The notes beneath the pieces were generated by a model. That model searched no databases. It was not told the origin of the DNA and saw nothing but the letters and a program-made list of their open reading frames with translations. DNA of 64,000 nt from Closterium sp. Naga37s-1 (taxonomy: Eukaryota; Streptophyta; Zygnematophyceae; Desmidiales; Closteriaceae). This document shows, one piece after another, positions 23,801 to 35,520 of this stretch (positions within the stretch are counted from its first letter, which is position 1; every line of letters begins with the position of its first letter). The DNA lies in the NCBI GenBank assembly GCA_947471745.1, contig CANJKZ010000172.1:2624501-2688500 (forward strand), given 5' to 3'. Both the position numbers and the translations under genes were made by a program.

Positions 23801-26800
23801 CCATGCCGGAGACCTCCCCAGCTTTGCTGTGGACGGGGAAGGTTGGCGATGCGTCTGCGTTCCGTGTCTGGGGATCTCGGGCGTTTGTCCGCGACTTGTC
23901 TGCGGACAAGCTGTCCCCTCGTGCTGCTCCTTGCGTCTTCCTGGGTTTCCCCCCTGACGCCCCAGGGTGGCAGTTCTACCACCCCACCTCTCGCCGTGTT
24001 CTGTCCTCCCAGGACGTCACGTTCGACGAGTCGGTCCCCTACTACCGCCTCTTCCCCTACCGCACTCCGTCCCTCCCCCCGCCACCGCTCTTCCTTGTAC
24101 CAGGTCCCCCCCCGGTAGACCCCCTCCCCCCTCAGGGTCCTGCCCCTTCAGGTGTGTCCCAGGTAGACGCTGTTGAGCCTGTCGAGGTCGCTGGTGACTC
24201 TGGTGCTGCTGAGGGTGCTGAGCCTGGGGGTGCTGACTCTGGGGGTGCTGAGCGTGTGGGTGCTACGCCTGGGGGTGCTGAGCCTGGGGGTGCTGAGCCT
24301 GGGGGTGCTGAGTCTGGGGGTACTACGACTGGGGGTGCTGAGCCTGGGGGTACTACGCCTGGAGGTGCTGAGCCTGGGGGTGCTGCGTCTGAGGGTGCTG
24401 AGCCTGGGGGTACTACGCCTGGAGGTGCTGAGCCTGGGGGTGCTACGCCTGGTGGTGCTGTGCCTGGCGGTTCACCGGGTGCTCCCTCTCCCCAGGAGCT
24501 GCGTGAGTGGTTTGCCCGGCGCTGGAGGCGAGCTGCTGGAGCTGCTGGAGCTGGAGGTGCTGCGGGTACTGGAGGTTCTGTTGCTTCTGAGGGAGCTGGT
24601 GCCACGGGTCCCGGAGGTGCTCGTACTGGGAGTACTGGAGCTGCTGGACCTGCGGGTACTTCTGGGGCTGAAGTTGCTGCGGGTGTTGGCGCGGAGGCTA
24701 CTGCTGTCGGTCCTGGGGGCGGTCCTGCTGGGGGTACTACTGGTGCTGCTGGGGGTTCTGGAGCTGGAGCTGCTACTGGTGCTGGTGCTGCCCCTGCGGG
24801 TGCTGGTGCTGTCCCTCCTGTGTCTGGAGTCGCCGCGCGGCCTCGGCCGTACTTCGTTCTGCTCCTTCAGCAGGTTCTTGGTCTCCCGCCTTCTACTGGT
24901 CCTCCTCCTCCCTTAGAGTGTCCACAGCCTGTCCCGTCGCAGTTACAGTTACAGCCGGCCTCCCCACTGCCTGCTCCGTCTCCCTACACTGGTCCTACTG
25001 GAGGTCTTGCTGAGCGTCGTGAGCCTGCGTCTCGCCCTGCGTCGCCTGTCCGTGCTGCTCGCACTAGTGGTCGCGGTTCGCGTCAGCGTCCTCCTCCTGT
25101 CCCTGGCACGCACCGGATGTCTCTGCGTCCGTCCACTGCTCCTCTGCGTGCCCCTTTGCCTTCTCCTCCTGAGTCTTCTCTTCCTACTCTTGCCGACCCG
25201 GAGTCGGACTCTCTTCGCGCTGCCAGTCCTACTGTCACGCGTCTCCTTGCTACGGTTGTCACTGACCCTTCCTTTGAGTCCACTGCTGCGTCTGCTCTAG
25301 TTGCTGAGCTCGTCGACTTTGCTGCTCGCTGTCGCCTAGACTACGTCGCCAGTCTTGTTGCTGAGTCTGAGTCTGTCTGTCCTCCGTCCGTCGGGGGTGA
25401 GTGTGCCCTTGGCACGGACGTCCTTGAGGACAGGCAGGAGGAGTTCCAGTGCTTGGCCGCTGCTTCACCTCATCTCGTGTCCGTACTGCTTACCCCTGAG
25501 GGAGACCCGGATGCACTTGACATCCCGACTCCGCGCTCTTACGCGGAGGCGATAGAGGGTCCCTACTCCTCTCAGTGGCAGGCAGCTATGGACGCAGAGA
25601 TGGCTTCCTGGAAGTCCACAGGCACCTACGTTGACGCTGTTCCCCCTCCTGGGGCGAACATCGTCAGTGGCATGTGGATTTTCAGGGTGAAGCGACCGCC
25701 GGGTTCTCCGCCTGTCTTCAAGGCGCGTTACGTGGCTCGTGGCTTCAGTCAGCGGCAGGGAGTTGACTACTTTCAGACCTTCTCTCCCACCCCGAAGATG
25801 ACCACTCTTCGGGTACTGCTGCACGTAGCTGCTCACCGTGACTACGAGCTACACTCTCTTGACTTCAGCACTGCTTTCTTGCAGGGCAGCCTGCACGAGG
25901 AGATCTGGCTGCGTCGCCCACCTGGATTCACTGGGTCTTTTCCTCCTGGCACCCAGTGGAGCCTACGGCGGCCAGTCTACGGTCTCCGCCAGGCACCGCG
26001 TGAGTGGCACGACACACTGAGGACTACACTTGCAGCTCTTGGGTTTGCTCCCTCTACTGCCGACCCGTCGCTGTTTCTGCGCACCGACACTTCTTTGCCG
26101 CCGTTCTACATCCTCGTGTACGTCGACGACTTGGTCTTTGCCACAGCTGACACTGCTGGACTAGCCCACGTGAAGTCCGAGCTGCAGAAGAGACACACGT
26201 GCACTGACCTGGGTGAACTGCGCAGCTACCTTGGCTTGCAGATCACTCGGGACAGAGCACGCCGCACCATTACCCTGACTCAGTCACACATGGTGCAGCA
26301 GGTCCTTCAGCGCTTCGGCTTCACGTACTCCTCGCCTCAGGCCACTCCTCTGCCTACTCGCCACTCGCTCTCAGCTCTGCCTTCGGATGAGTCCGTAGAG
26401 TCGAGTGGCCCGTACCCAGAGCTTGTTGGCTGCCTTATGTACCTGATGACCTGCACACGACCTGACCTTGCATACCCTCTTAGCATTCTTGCACGCTATG
26501 TTGCTCCTGGGAGACACAGACCGGAGCACATGGCTGCAGCGAAGAGGGTGTTGCGCTACTTGTGCAGTACGTCGGGCATGGGGCTTGTGCTTGGAGGGCA
26601 GAGTCCAGTGGTCCTTACTGGGCACGCAGACGCTTCTTGGGCTGACGACCAGGCTACGCAGCGGTCGTCACAGGGTTACACCTTCAGCCTTGGTTCCGGC
26701 TCTGTTTCGTGGCGGGCTACTCGCTCGTCTTCTGTTCTCGGCTCCAGTTGTGAGGCTGAGATCTACGCAGGAGCCATGGCTGCACAGGAGCTTCGCTGGC

Positions 26801-27316
26801 TCACCTACCTGCTGACTGACCTCGGAGAGTTGCCTCGTTCTCCTCCAGTGCTGTACGTAGACAACAAGGCCATGCTGGCCTTGTGTCGGGAGCAGCGACT
26901 GGAGCACAGAACGAAGCACATTGCTCTCCGCTACTTTCTTGCTCGTGAGCTGCAGCAGCGTGGTCAGCTGCGTCTTGCGTACGTGGCCTCTGAGGCCAAC
27001 ACTGCTGATATCTTCACCAAGGCACTTGCGCCTTGTGACCATCAGCGCTTCTGTACTCAGCTGGGCCTTGTGCCTACCTTGCCTCACTTGCTCACCTCTT
27101 GACCTTGCTTGTACTGTTACATATATATATACCTGCTCTTGTTTGTCTAGCCTTTTTTTAGATATGTGTACTCCTGCTTGTGAACTGGCCTTGTGGCCTT
27201 GAACTTGTGCTCGGAATGTGTGGTGACTTTGTGATCCACCCTGAGCTTGTTTTTGCTTTGCTTTGCTTGACTGGTCTTGTGACCCCTTGTTCTCCCCCAC
27301 TTTGCCTATGGGGGTG

Positions 27317-27441
27317 TGTCAGATTTATATGACATAGCTACTGTAGGCTATAGTGGGGTAGCACATATGGGGTACAGTTGTCTAGGGTTTGCTTCTTGTA
27401 CCCAACTTTCACTTAGTCATTGCATTCCTCGTTTCTTCTCA
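27317..27441 (+). repeat. 3' LTR of element C
   Basis: It is identical by eye to the 5' LTR and is followed by the target duplication GTTGG. Confidence 0.95.
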
Positions 27442-30400
27442 GTTGGCTTGGTCACATCCCGAGGAGATGGATCTCGAGCGACCTGCTTCGGATGGTCTTC
27501 TACGGCTACGCACTGTTCCGACTACATCAACCTCCAATCCCGGTGGCACCGGACCTGCAACAATGGAAGAAGACGTAGACAGCGGGACGTTAGCAACTGC
27601 AGAACCAACCAACGAAGAACAAAAAACAATCCCAACAACTGGCTGGGGAAGTCCCGGTCCGGCAGTCGGCCCTTGGGGCGAAGTCTTGACGCCGGAGGAA
27701 GCAGCCACTAGCGGATGGGGCGCTGTCTCGACACCGGACAAAGGCGGCGCTGTCGCCGAAGGAGGATGGGAAGATGGAGGCGGCTGGGGAACTTCAACTG
27801 GCGGCTGGGGAGCTTCAACTCCTGAAGGAGGCTGGAGTTTATCAAACCCTACTTATCCAGAAGCCCCAGGACTCCCCTCTGCGGAAGTTGCGGCGGTCGA
27901 CCCATACTGGGCAACACGTGGCACCAGCTGGGGCGGACCTCCTCTCCCTGATCAGTACGCTCCTGACATACCAGAACCAGTGCAAGAAGAGTCAGAGGAA
28001 GAAGTAACCTACGAATTCTTCGGAGGAGCAGCAGAATTACCAGAACCTACCGAGGAGCCGCCGCCGCCAGAACAAGGACCACAGGAGATTGAGGTCATCG
28101 GTGCCGAGTACAGTTACTTTAGTATTCCCATGAAGGGACTCCCAGTCCGCGACTGGCCCAATCGGTGCTTGCTTGTCACGGGGGACCAAGTTGACGCCGG
28201 TGACACCGACGACATCATCGGAATTCCTCACGCGCTTCTGGAACGGAAGTCCATTCAAGCCTTTGCCACCAAAACTGATGACGCCACCGATGCAGGACCT
28301 GGAAAGGAGCAAAACGACGCAGCAGCAAGAAACAATTATTATCAGAAGACAGTCGGCTACCGCGCGGAACCGGAAACATGGCATCAGCGGCTCGGCCACC
28401 CCTCGCACGTAACTCTCAAGAATTCCCTCCGGGCTGGTGTCTTCGACGACGGAGCACTACCTCCCCGCGGAGGCTCTCTGACAGTAGATTCGGAAGACCC
28501 GCCATGCACAGTGTGCCCCGCCGCGTCACTCGCCCACAAGCCCTTTCCCGACCTACCGCCCGGCTACGAACGCTACAAGCCACTCGACAAGGTTTACAGT
28601 GATTTCATGAATCTCAGCCAAGGAGGGCTCGACGGCGAATCCTACACGCTTACCTTCATCGATGCAAGCACTCGCTACGTATGGGCTGTCAATACTGACT
28701 ACAGATCACTCGCCTTCGAGTGCTTCATCGCGTGGATGAAGCGGGCCGAACGACAATCAGGGCTGAAATTAAAAAGCTGGCAGACAGACGGAGCCCTGGA
28801 GTTCTTCTCAGACGAGTTCAAGGAGCTCTTCAAGCAGAAAGGGATTGAACACCTGGTGTCCCTGCCCTACGCTCACGAGCAACAAGGAGTAGCAGAACGG
28901 ACAAACAGGAGCCTCGCCACCAGGATGAGGGCCCTGATGAAGCAGTCGGCCATCCCAACCAGATTCTGGCCGTTCGCGATGAACCATGCAGTCCGACAGC
29001 ACAACTTGCTGTCCTCACGAAGCCTCGAGAACAACAACTCTCCCTACAGGGCCTGGACGGGCAGAAAAGCAGACACGCGTCTGCTTCGGGTGTTCGGCTG
29101 CATGGTACAGTACAGGCCACACACGGCAAGAACCGGAAAGTTCGCTGACCGAGCTCGCTGGGGGGTTCACCTCGGAATCGAAAAAGAATACGAGGCGTGG
29201 ATCGTGCTGGACTACGCGACACACGAAGTGACGAAATCACGTGACTGCATCTTCTACGAGAAGCTGACCCTGCCACTGTTCAATGAACACCGCGAAGCTG
29301 ACAGGGCACCAGAACGGGTTTTCGAGGGACACCGCAGCTTCGCAACCTCACACGACGAAGCTGACCTGACAGAAGATGTGGATGCAGCAAATGTTACCCA
29401 GTTTGACAGCGCACCCAACATCCCCCTTACGAGCCCATTCCAAACCCCAACCTTCATACTTGTACACCAATTCGACCCCGACGATACAACTCGCGAAGCT
29501 CACAACTTCAACAGCAACGCTCGCCGATCTCCGGATGCCGAGTTACCACACCCAAACACCTCGAAAGACACCCTCCGCCTCGGCAACAACAGTGACGACG
29601 ACGTAGTCGAAGTAACCAACTTTCACGACTACGACCGCCTGCACTACGAAAAGACCAACGAAACCGGCCTCCGCGTCCTCGGCCTCGCAGTCGCCGTTCG
29701 CCACGACTCCCCGAAGGAGCCAACCACTGTCCGCCAAGCTCTCTCTGGCCCCGACAGTGAGAAATGGAAGGCAGCCATGGCCAAGGAGGTCGCGGCACTC
29801 AAGACCCATGGAACATGGAAGCTGGTTCCCCGAACATCAGTGAAAGGGAGAAAGATTTACAGCGGAAAATGGGTCTTCCGCATTAAAACGCCCGCGGATG
29901 GCTCCATCGACAAATACAAGGCACGATGGGTGGTGCGTGGCTTCGAGCAAACTCACCTAGCGGACTTCGATCTCACCTACGCACCTGTCGGGCGGCACAC
30001 TTCAGTGCGGATCCTCATCTGCATCGCAGCCGTCAAACAGCGCCCACTCCGTCAGATCGACGTCGACAGTGCATTCTTGTACGCTCCGGTCGATGCCATC
30101 ATCTTCGTCGAGCAGCCGCAAGCCTTTGAGGAAAATGACGGCGCTGTGTGCCTGCTTCAGAAATCTCTCTACGAGATTAAGCAAGCGCCTCGCCTGTGGC
30201 AGCAGTACCTATACACCGTGCTCACGGAGCTCGGATTCAAACAACTGCCACATGACCTCGGAATGTACAAAAAGGAGTCGCGCGGCAAGTTCATCCTCCT
30301 CGTTGCCTACGTCGACGACCTCTTCTACACCGGTGACGACACGGAGCTACTGAACCAGTTCGAAGCCGACATCAAGGAGAAGCTGGAGGTCACGATCAAT

Positions 30401-31753
30401 CACGACGTTACACAATTCCTGGGTCTCAACATCACCCAGTCCGCCACCTCCATCCACCTCTCCGCCACCAAATATGCCGAAACACTCGCAAAGAAATTCG
30501 GCATTGCACCCATCAACCTCACAACCCCCTTTCGCACTCCTCCTCCTAACCACGAACCAGACACCACGCCTCTCTCTCTCTCAAAAAACATCTGCTCTAT
30601 CAGCAGCAGCTGGGGTGCCTCTTGTTCGCCGCCGTCACATGCCGGCCGGATCTCTCCTACGTCGCAAGCCAGCTCGCTCAGTACATGAATCGACCTGAAG
30701 GGGAGAATCTACTGGATCTATGCCGAGCACTTCAATACTTCATCTCCGCTCCCGACGTCGGCCTCACATACGAAGCCAACTTAACGGCTACCCTGCAGCT
30801 GCATGGCTACGTAGACGCAGACCACGCGGGAGACATTGACAACAGACGCTCCCGCACAGGATTCATTTTTCAACTCCAACCTGCTGGACTCATCTCATGG
30901 AACTCTCAGAAGTAGGAACTCATCGCTCTTTCGTCAGCCGAAGCCGAATTCATCGCCGCCAGCGCAGCCGTTCGCGAAGGACTGTACCTGATGGAGGTCC
31001 TACACGAAGTGAGAGTGACGATGAACGGGCACTTCACGTTACTCTGCGACAACCAGAGCGCGATCAAGATCGCGAACAAGCCCGGCTTCGTGAACCGCAC
31101 GAAATACATCGCCCTTCGCTACTTTTTCGTCAAGGACGAAATTGACAAAGGCAAGGTCAAGCTCACGTACTGCCCAACTGGCGACATGGCGGCCGAATTT
31201 TTGACAAAGAAACTGCCACGTCAACAGTTTCAGCACTGCGCCAACCTCTGCGGGATCACCAAGAAGTCCCACGTGGCTCACCTTCAGGAATGAAGGGGAG
31301 TGTTGGAATAACCGAAAGGTTATCACAAGCATTCCCGAAGGCTCTCCACTCTCGCGTTACTTCATAACGAAGCAAGCGCCTGTATCAGTACCGCAATAGC
31401 TCATATAGAGCACGCGGAAGGTCGAGGGTCACCCGAAGGTCAACAGTCGAAGACAGTCAACGGTCGTGACCCTTGACTGCCCAGTAACCGCACAAGGCTG
31501 TTGCGAAGTGCAACGTGGTAACTGTCTAGAATGGCAATTGTCGTGGTTACTGTAGCAATGCAATTCAGTTAATAAGGGAATGTACCCCCTCAGAGTACAT
31601 GGCTAGCTAGGATTGCTATTTATATTCTTGTACTCCTATCTTATAATCATCTTGTTCTCTCTCAATTTATTAACAAGGTCACTACAGAGACTTCACAGTT
31701 CTCTCATATACTTAGCAGCTTTATCCTATCCACTGCGATCCTTCAGTTATAAC
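27442..31753 (+). mobile_element. Copia-type element D, pol part and 3' LTR
   Basis: This is the continuation of element D after element C. Parts in order: a Trp/Gly/Pro-rich stretch (27,450-28,080), a pre-integrase finger (WHQRLGHPS) near 28,380, integrase about 28,580-29,250, reverse transcriptase about 29,730-30,480 with YVDD, RNase H about 30,780-31,230, purine tract GAAGGGGAG at 31,290, and the 3' LTR from 31,301. Its proteins differ clearly from A-C (shorter linker, different codon bias), so it is a separate lineage. The LTR is interrupted by element E. The element is broken. Confidence 0.9.
31301..31753 (+). repeat. 3' LTR of element D (interrupted by E)
   Basis: The LTR starts TGTTGGAATAACC after the purine tract. 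Its last base appears to be at 33,033 on the other side of element E (end reads ATAACA), giving about 454 bp without the insert. Confidence 0.75.
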
Positions 31754-31893
31754 TGTTAGAAAGGCAAGCAGAAAGTTAGAAGCAGAAAGGAGAGGTTCAC
31801 TAGTAAGTAGGGCAGTACATATAGCAAACCCTAATTTGGGTTGTACTCACTATAGAGTACCCCACTGCAGACTAGAAAATGATAACATTCTGG
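31754..31893 (-). repeat. 3' LTR of element E
   Basis: About 140 bp matching 32,908-33,027. Confidence 0.8.
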
Positions 31894-32907
31894 CGACGGC
31901 TGAAGCTGCAGTCACACGGGCAACAGGAGTCACACTGGCACAGGGGCTACCGGAACAGCGCCTCGGACTACTGGAGTAACTGGCTCTGCGGCTAACTCTG
32001 AGCGGCAGGAGCAACGGACCCACGGGCGACTGGCGCAGCTGGCTACGACTGGGCTACCAGGACAGCGCCCCGGACTACAGGTGCTGCGGACGACAAGACG
32101 GCAGCCTCCGCTCAACCTCCCCCAACTGTCCCACCCCCCTTTCACACACCCACTGCTACACCCCTAGCTCCACTCCCACGTCACCCCCCTAGTACCACTC
32201 CTTCGGCTCCCACACACCCACCCCCCTCAGCGGCAGCTGCAGCAGTGGGAGATGGAGGAGGAGGAGGAGTAGGGGACGGCGCACACAACCGGCACCCCCA
32301 GAACCGCCACCCCCACACTCCCCACCCCCAAACCCTAAAACGGGTGGCACGGGGTAGGAGCGCGGGGGACGGCGAGGGGGACGGCGCGCGGCCCCCAGGG
32401 CGCCACCACGGGGCAGCGAGGGGCCGCGCGCGGCTCCCCAGGGCACCGCGACGGTGGCGCGCGGGTCCAGCGGGACAGTGCGCGGGTCCCCGGGGGCGAC
32501 GCGAAGGTCGACGGGGGGCAGCGGGCAGATCCCGCATGTGATGCGAGGGTCGACGGGGGGCGCGCGCGGGTCCCCGGAGGCGACGCGAGGGTCGACGGGG
32601 TGCGGCGCGCGGGTCCAGCGAGGCAGCGCGAGAGCCGACGGGGGGGCGCGCGCGGGTCCCCTGTGGCGACGCGAGGGTCGACGGGGGGGGGCGCGCCATG
32701 CAGAAAACCGCCGCGCGCCCCGGGGCACACGGCAGGCAGAAAACCGCCGGCGCGCGGCGGGAAGAAAATAAACGCCACGCGCCTCTAGCGCGCGGCAGGC
32801 AGGAAAGGTCGCGCACCCGAGGCGCTCGATAGGAAGGACAGCAGCGGAAGACTTAGGTGGGCCCATCCACAGGATCGACCCGAGGGGGTCGACCTGCTCT
32901 GATAGCA

Positions 32908-33027
32908 TGTTAGAAAGGCAAGCAGAAAGTTAGAAGCAGAAAGGAGAGGTTCACTAGTAAGCAGGGCAGTACATATAGCAAACCCTAATTTGGGTTGTAC
33001 TCACTAGACAATGATAACATTCTGACA
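32908..33027 (-). repeat. 5' LTR of element E
   Basis: This 120-bp LTR reads TGTCAGAATG...CTTTCTAACA on the minus strand. Confidence 0.85.
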
Positions 33028-33033
33028 ATAACA

Positions 33034-33299
33034 TCACGATGCTTCTGCTCCGACGGTCCAGATGCTACCAACCGTACGTGACTCTTCACGTCATGTCTGA
33101 TTTTTCGCCTTCATACATGCGTTTGTGTTCTTGACTTGATACTGGTGGGAATGTACAGTAGTTCTCAATTTATTGTTCGTAACACCCCACTCCATTCCTC
33201 GCCGTAGCAAGTCTTGACTTGCTTGACTACACCGCTCAGTTCGGAGCAGTGCTGGTACTTCGGACGGGGCAGTCGCTTCGTGAGAAAGTCGGTGGTCAT
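33034..33299 (-). mobile_element. Copia fragment H (RNase H tail and LTR start)
   Basis: Read on the minus strand, the right part encodes a copia RNase H tail (DFLTKRLPRPK) near 33,270, then a purine tract (GGAGTGGGG). What looks like the start of an LTR (TGTTACGAAC) follows, running left from 33,184. It abuts the end of element D. It is an old remnant; more of it lies to the right of the MITE. Confidence 0.7.
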
Positions 33300-33954
33300 C
33301 AGGCCCTCAGAAGTCAGACTTTTTTCTTTGATTTGGCCAAAAAACTCTGATATTTCAGTTTTTTTTTTTCAGTGTACTCTGTAAATTTCAGACTTTTTAG
33401 GGCCTTAACTCTGAAAGTTTCAGACCCTTTTAAGGCTAACTCTGAAATTTCAGAGTTTTCCGGGAGTGTACTCTGATCTTTCAGAGTATAAAGACAATCT
33501 TGACTGGTGATCCGGACTTCACGGGTCAGAGCAGATTCGCACTGTCAACGCAAAATCGCCTTGACACAGCAAATCCGCGCCTTACAGCACAAAATTTAGC
33601 CCAATCACAGCAAAATCGCCCTGACACCACAGATTTGCGCCGTCAGAGCACAACAATTTCGCCCAATCACAAAACAATTCCACCTGACATTGCAGATTCG
33701 CCCTTTCACACCACAAGATTCGCCCTGACACAAAAATTCGCCCTGTCAGAGCATTCTCCCGGAAATCCCCTTAGTCTTGCTTGTTTCGGTATCAGATGAA
33801 CGAAACATTGAATACATTTCTGATCAAACATTGAATACATTGATTTCGAATGTTCAGACTTTTATTTAAAGACACTCTGAAATTTCAGCCTTTAGACTAA
33901 TACTGTGTACTAGTCTGACGAATCAGAGAGGCCAAAAACGAATCTGAGGGCCTG
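33300..33954. mobile_element. hAT-like MITE
   Basis: This 655-bp element has perfect 12-bp terminal inverted repeats (CAGGCCCTCAGA). The flanking 8-bp sequences GTGGTCAT (33,292-33,299) and GTTGTCAT (33,955-33,962) agree at seven positions. Eight-base duplications and CAGG-type ends are the mark of hAT elements. It has no coding capacity. The subterminal regions carry many copies of short motifs such as CTCTGA and TTTCAGA in both orientations, as hAT transposase-binding regions often do. It is inserted in copia fragment H. Confidence 0.85.
33523..33745 (+). repeat. Degenerate about 20-bp repeats inside the MITE
   Basis: About ten loose copies of a unit resembling ATTCGCCCTGACACAGCAAA occur in the middle of the MITE, as TTCGCCC, ATCGCC or ATTTGCGCC variants with CTGACA. 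Confidence 0.7.
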
Positions 33955-34080
33955 GTTGTCATGTCACCTGCTTGGGCACTAGGTCAGATCAACCTTCGCA
34001 AGAAATACCACAGCGCGATGCGTTTGGTGTGGCTGACGATTCTGATCCCGCTCTGGTTGTCGCAGTGCAGGTGGAAGGTC
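33955..34080 (-). mobile_element. Copia fragment H, part right of the MITE
   Basis: On the minus strand this encodes an RNase H segment with the motif CDNQSG, of the same remnant as 33,034-33,299. It ends near 34,080, where no further similarity is seen. Confidence 0.65.
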
Positions 34081-34363
34081 GGCGAAGTTGGGATTTTCGC
34101 TTCATGCACGGTTTTAAAGGCTCATTTGGGTGGGCTAATGCATCATACATGCATCATGATGCATCCGATTATGCGTGTCTCGGTATGCTTGCGTGCCTGC
34201 ACCCCTGCTTCCGTTTGCTATGACTTCACCTCCCTCTGTTCCTGGTGCCTCTTCCCTACGCCCACTGCCCCCGTGCATGTACTGGGATGCCCCCCCTTGT
34301 CGCTTCTGCCCCTACCTGTGGCCTCTGCCCCTCCCGGTCGCCTCTGCTCTGCCTTGCGCGCAG
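34081..34363. other. Region before the GRWD1-like exons, probably intron
   Basis: No exon is recognised. The stretch ends in a pyrimidine-rich tract and the acceptor GCGCAG, so it is probably intron. N-terminal GRWD1 exons would be expected further left and are not found. Confidence 0.5.
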
Positions 34364-34499
34364 GCGATTGCAAGGGCTGGATAGCGGAGTGGCGGCCAGT
34401 GGAGGGCGGCAAGTGGGTGGTGGGCGACAGCAAGTTCAGAGGGCACCAGGGCAGCGTGGAGGACATACATGTGTGTGTGGTGGGGGATGCGGCATGACG

Positions 34500-34765
34500 C
34501 ATGGGATGGGGGATGGGGCATGGGGGATGGTGAATTTGGGATGGGGAATGGGGCATTGGGGATGGGGCATGGGGGATGGTGAATTTGGGAGGGGGAATGG
34601 GGCATTGGGGATGGGGCATGGGGGATGGTGAATTTGGGATGGGGAATGGGGCATTGGGGATGGGGCATGGGGACGGGGCATGGGGAATGGGGCATGTGGA
34701 ATGGGGCATGGGGGATGGTGAATTTGGGATGGGGGATGGGGCATGGGTGATGGGGCATGGGTCAA
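34500..34765 (+). repeat. About 49-bp minisatellite after exon a
   Basis: Four to five copies of a G-rich unit of about 49 bp (GGGGATGGGGCATGGGGGAT, then GGTGAATTTGGGATGGGG) start about 30 bp after the donor of GRWD1 exon a. Only G-rich simple repeat follows. Confidence 0.9.
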
Positions 34766-34782
34766 GGCAGATTTGTCTGCAA

Positions 34783-35520
34783 GCAGCATGGCACAGAGAT
34801 AAGGAACAGCGGCCGCCAGGAAACCATGCTCGAACTGCCTGTCCTCGAGGACCTCCTGGAAAAAGAGAGGAGCACCCCCAGAGGACGGAGAACGAGCAGG
34901 GCCACTCACCGAGTGAGCGGCGTAGTCAAGGCGGTGGGAAGAGGCATAACCAGTGAAAGTGGTAACAAGAGCCGAGACAGACAACGGGGGGAGCACTCGG
35001 GTGAGTGTCCAACGCGGACAGAACACGGGAGATGACAGGACGGGAGGCACGGAGGTAGTCGGACGCGGGAGGCTGTGGAAGGACCAGGGGAGGTGGAACA
35101 CGAGAGCGGGGAACAAGGTGAAACGGGCCGTCTGCACGGTAACAGGACCGACGGGGCTCTGGAGACACAGCACGACTGAGAGGAGCACGACGAGCCCACG
35201 GGGACGAGGAAAGGGACTGGACAGGGGGAACAGGAGGGGACGGTAGGGGACCACGAACAAAGCATGAAGGTGCTGGGTCGGGCAGGTCGCGCAGTCGCCG
35301 CTGCTCCGCCTCCTCTGGCGTCTACTGCAACGGCACCTGCCCCTGCTGCTGCTCCTGTGGCTCCTCCTCTGCCCTCTCCCGCTGCGGCTGCAGCTGCACC
35401 TACTGCTGTTGCCGGGACTCCTGCTCTACCCTCTTGTGCTGCGGCTGTGACTCCTCCTCTACTCTCTCATGCTGTTGCTGTGGCTCCTCCTCTACCCTCT
35501 CCAGACGCCGCGACTGAGAC
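34783..35520 (-). mobile_element. Copia fragment (J family linker region)
   Basis: On the minus strand this matches the linker between integrase and reverse transcriptase of element J (about 47,050-48,060), including the segment around SHRLDYAAH. It has no LTR, RT or integrase. It sits inside the GRWD1-like gene, between exons a and b. Confidence 0.85.

Larger units (their letters stand above)
20154..27441 (+). mobile_element. Ty1/copia element C, young and nearly whole, inserted in element D
   Basis: C is 7,288 bp with two 125-bp LTRs that I read as identical and a perfect target duplication GTTGG (20,149-20,153 and 27,442-27,446). Parts in order: primer-binding site (TGGTATCGAGCAGG); leader of 21-bp repeats about 20,410-20,815 and a second repeat to 21,060; gag from 21,152 with UBN2 domain, a glycine tract of about 100 residues (21,940-22,140) and a cysteine/histidine motif (22,280-22,355). 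Then protease near 22,690, pre-integrase finger near 23,150, integrase about 23,340-24,030, a linker of GGAEPGG-type repeats (24,170-24,840), reverse transcriptase about 25,610-26,340 with YVDD, RNase H about 26,600-27,060, and the purine tract at 27,303-27,316. It looks almost whole, with about one break at most. It is the youngest element here. Confidence 0.95.
31754..33027 (-). mobile_element. Short LTR element E without recognisable genes
   Basis: E is 1,274 bp with a perfect target duplication ATAAC (31,749-31,753 and 33,028-33,032) inside the LTR of D. In its own orientation the 5' LTR is 32,908-33,027, followed by a primer-binding site (TGCTATCAGAGCAGG). About 1 kb of GC-rich DNA follows, then a 3' LTR at 31,754-31,893. 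Neither gag nor pol can be recognised. The interior matches that of element F over several hundred bp, so the two form a non-autonomous (TRIM/LARD-like) family. The two LTRs differ by an internal gap of about 20 bp plus a few bases. Confidence 0.85.

Noticed and set aside
24132-24916. Minus-strand Pro/Ser repeat frame and plus-strand Leu-rich frame
   Set aside because: Other-frame shadows of the GGAEPGG linker in element C.
32181-32908. Long minus-strand Pro/Arg frames in element E
   Set aside because: GC-rich leader repeat of a gene-less element. The frames are not kept in the related element F.
33523-33745. CRISPR-like array
   Set aside because: The repeats are degenerate, lack unique spacers of constant length and lie inside a MITE in a eukaryotic genome.
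34218-34758. Minus-strand frames with PHAPSPMPH repeats
   Set aside because: Antisense of the 49-bp minisatellite following GRWD1 exon a.
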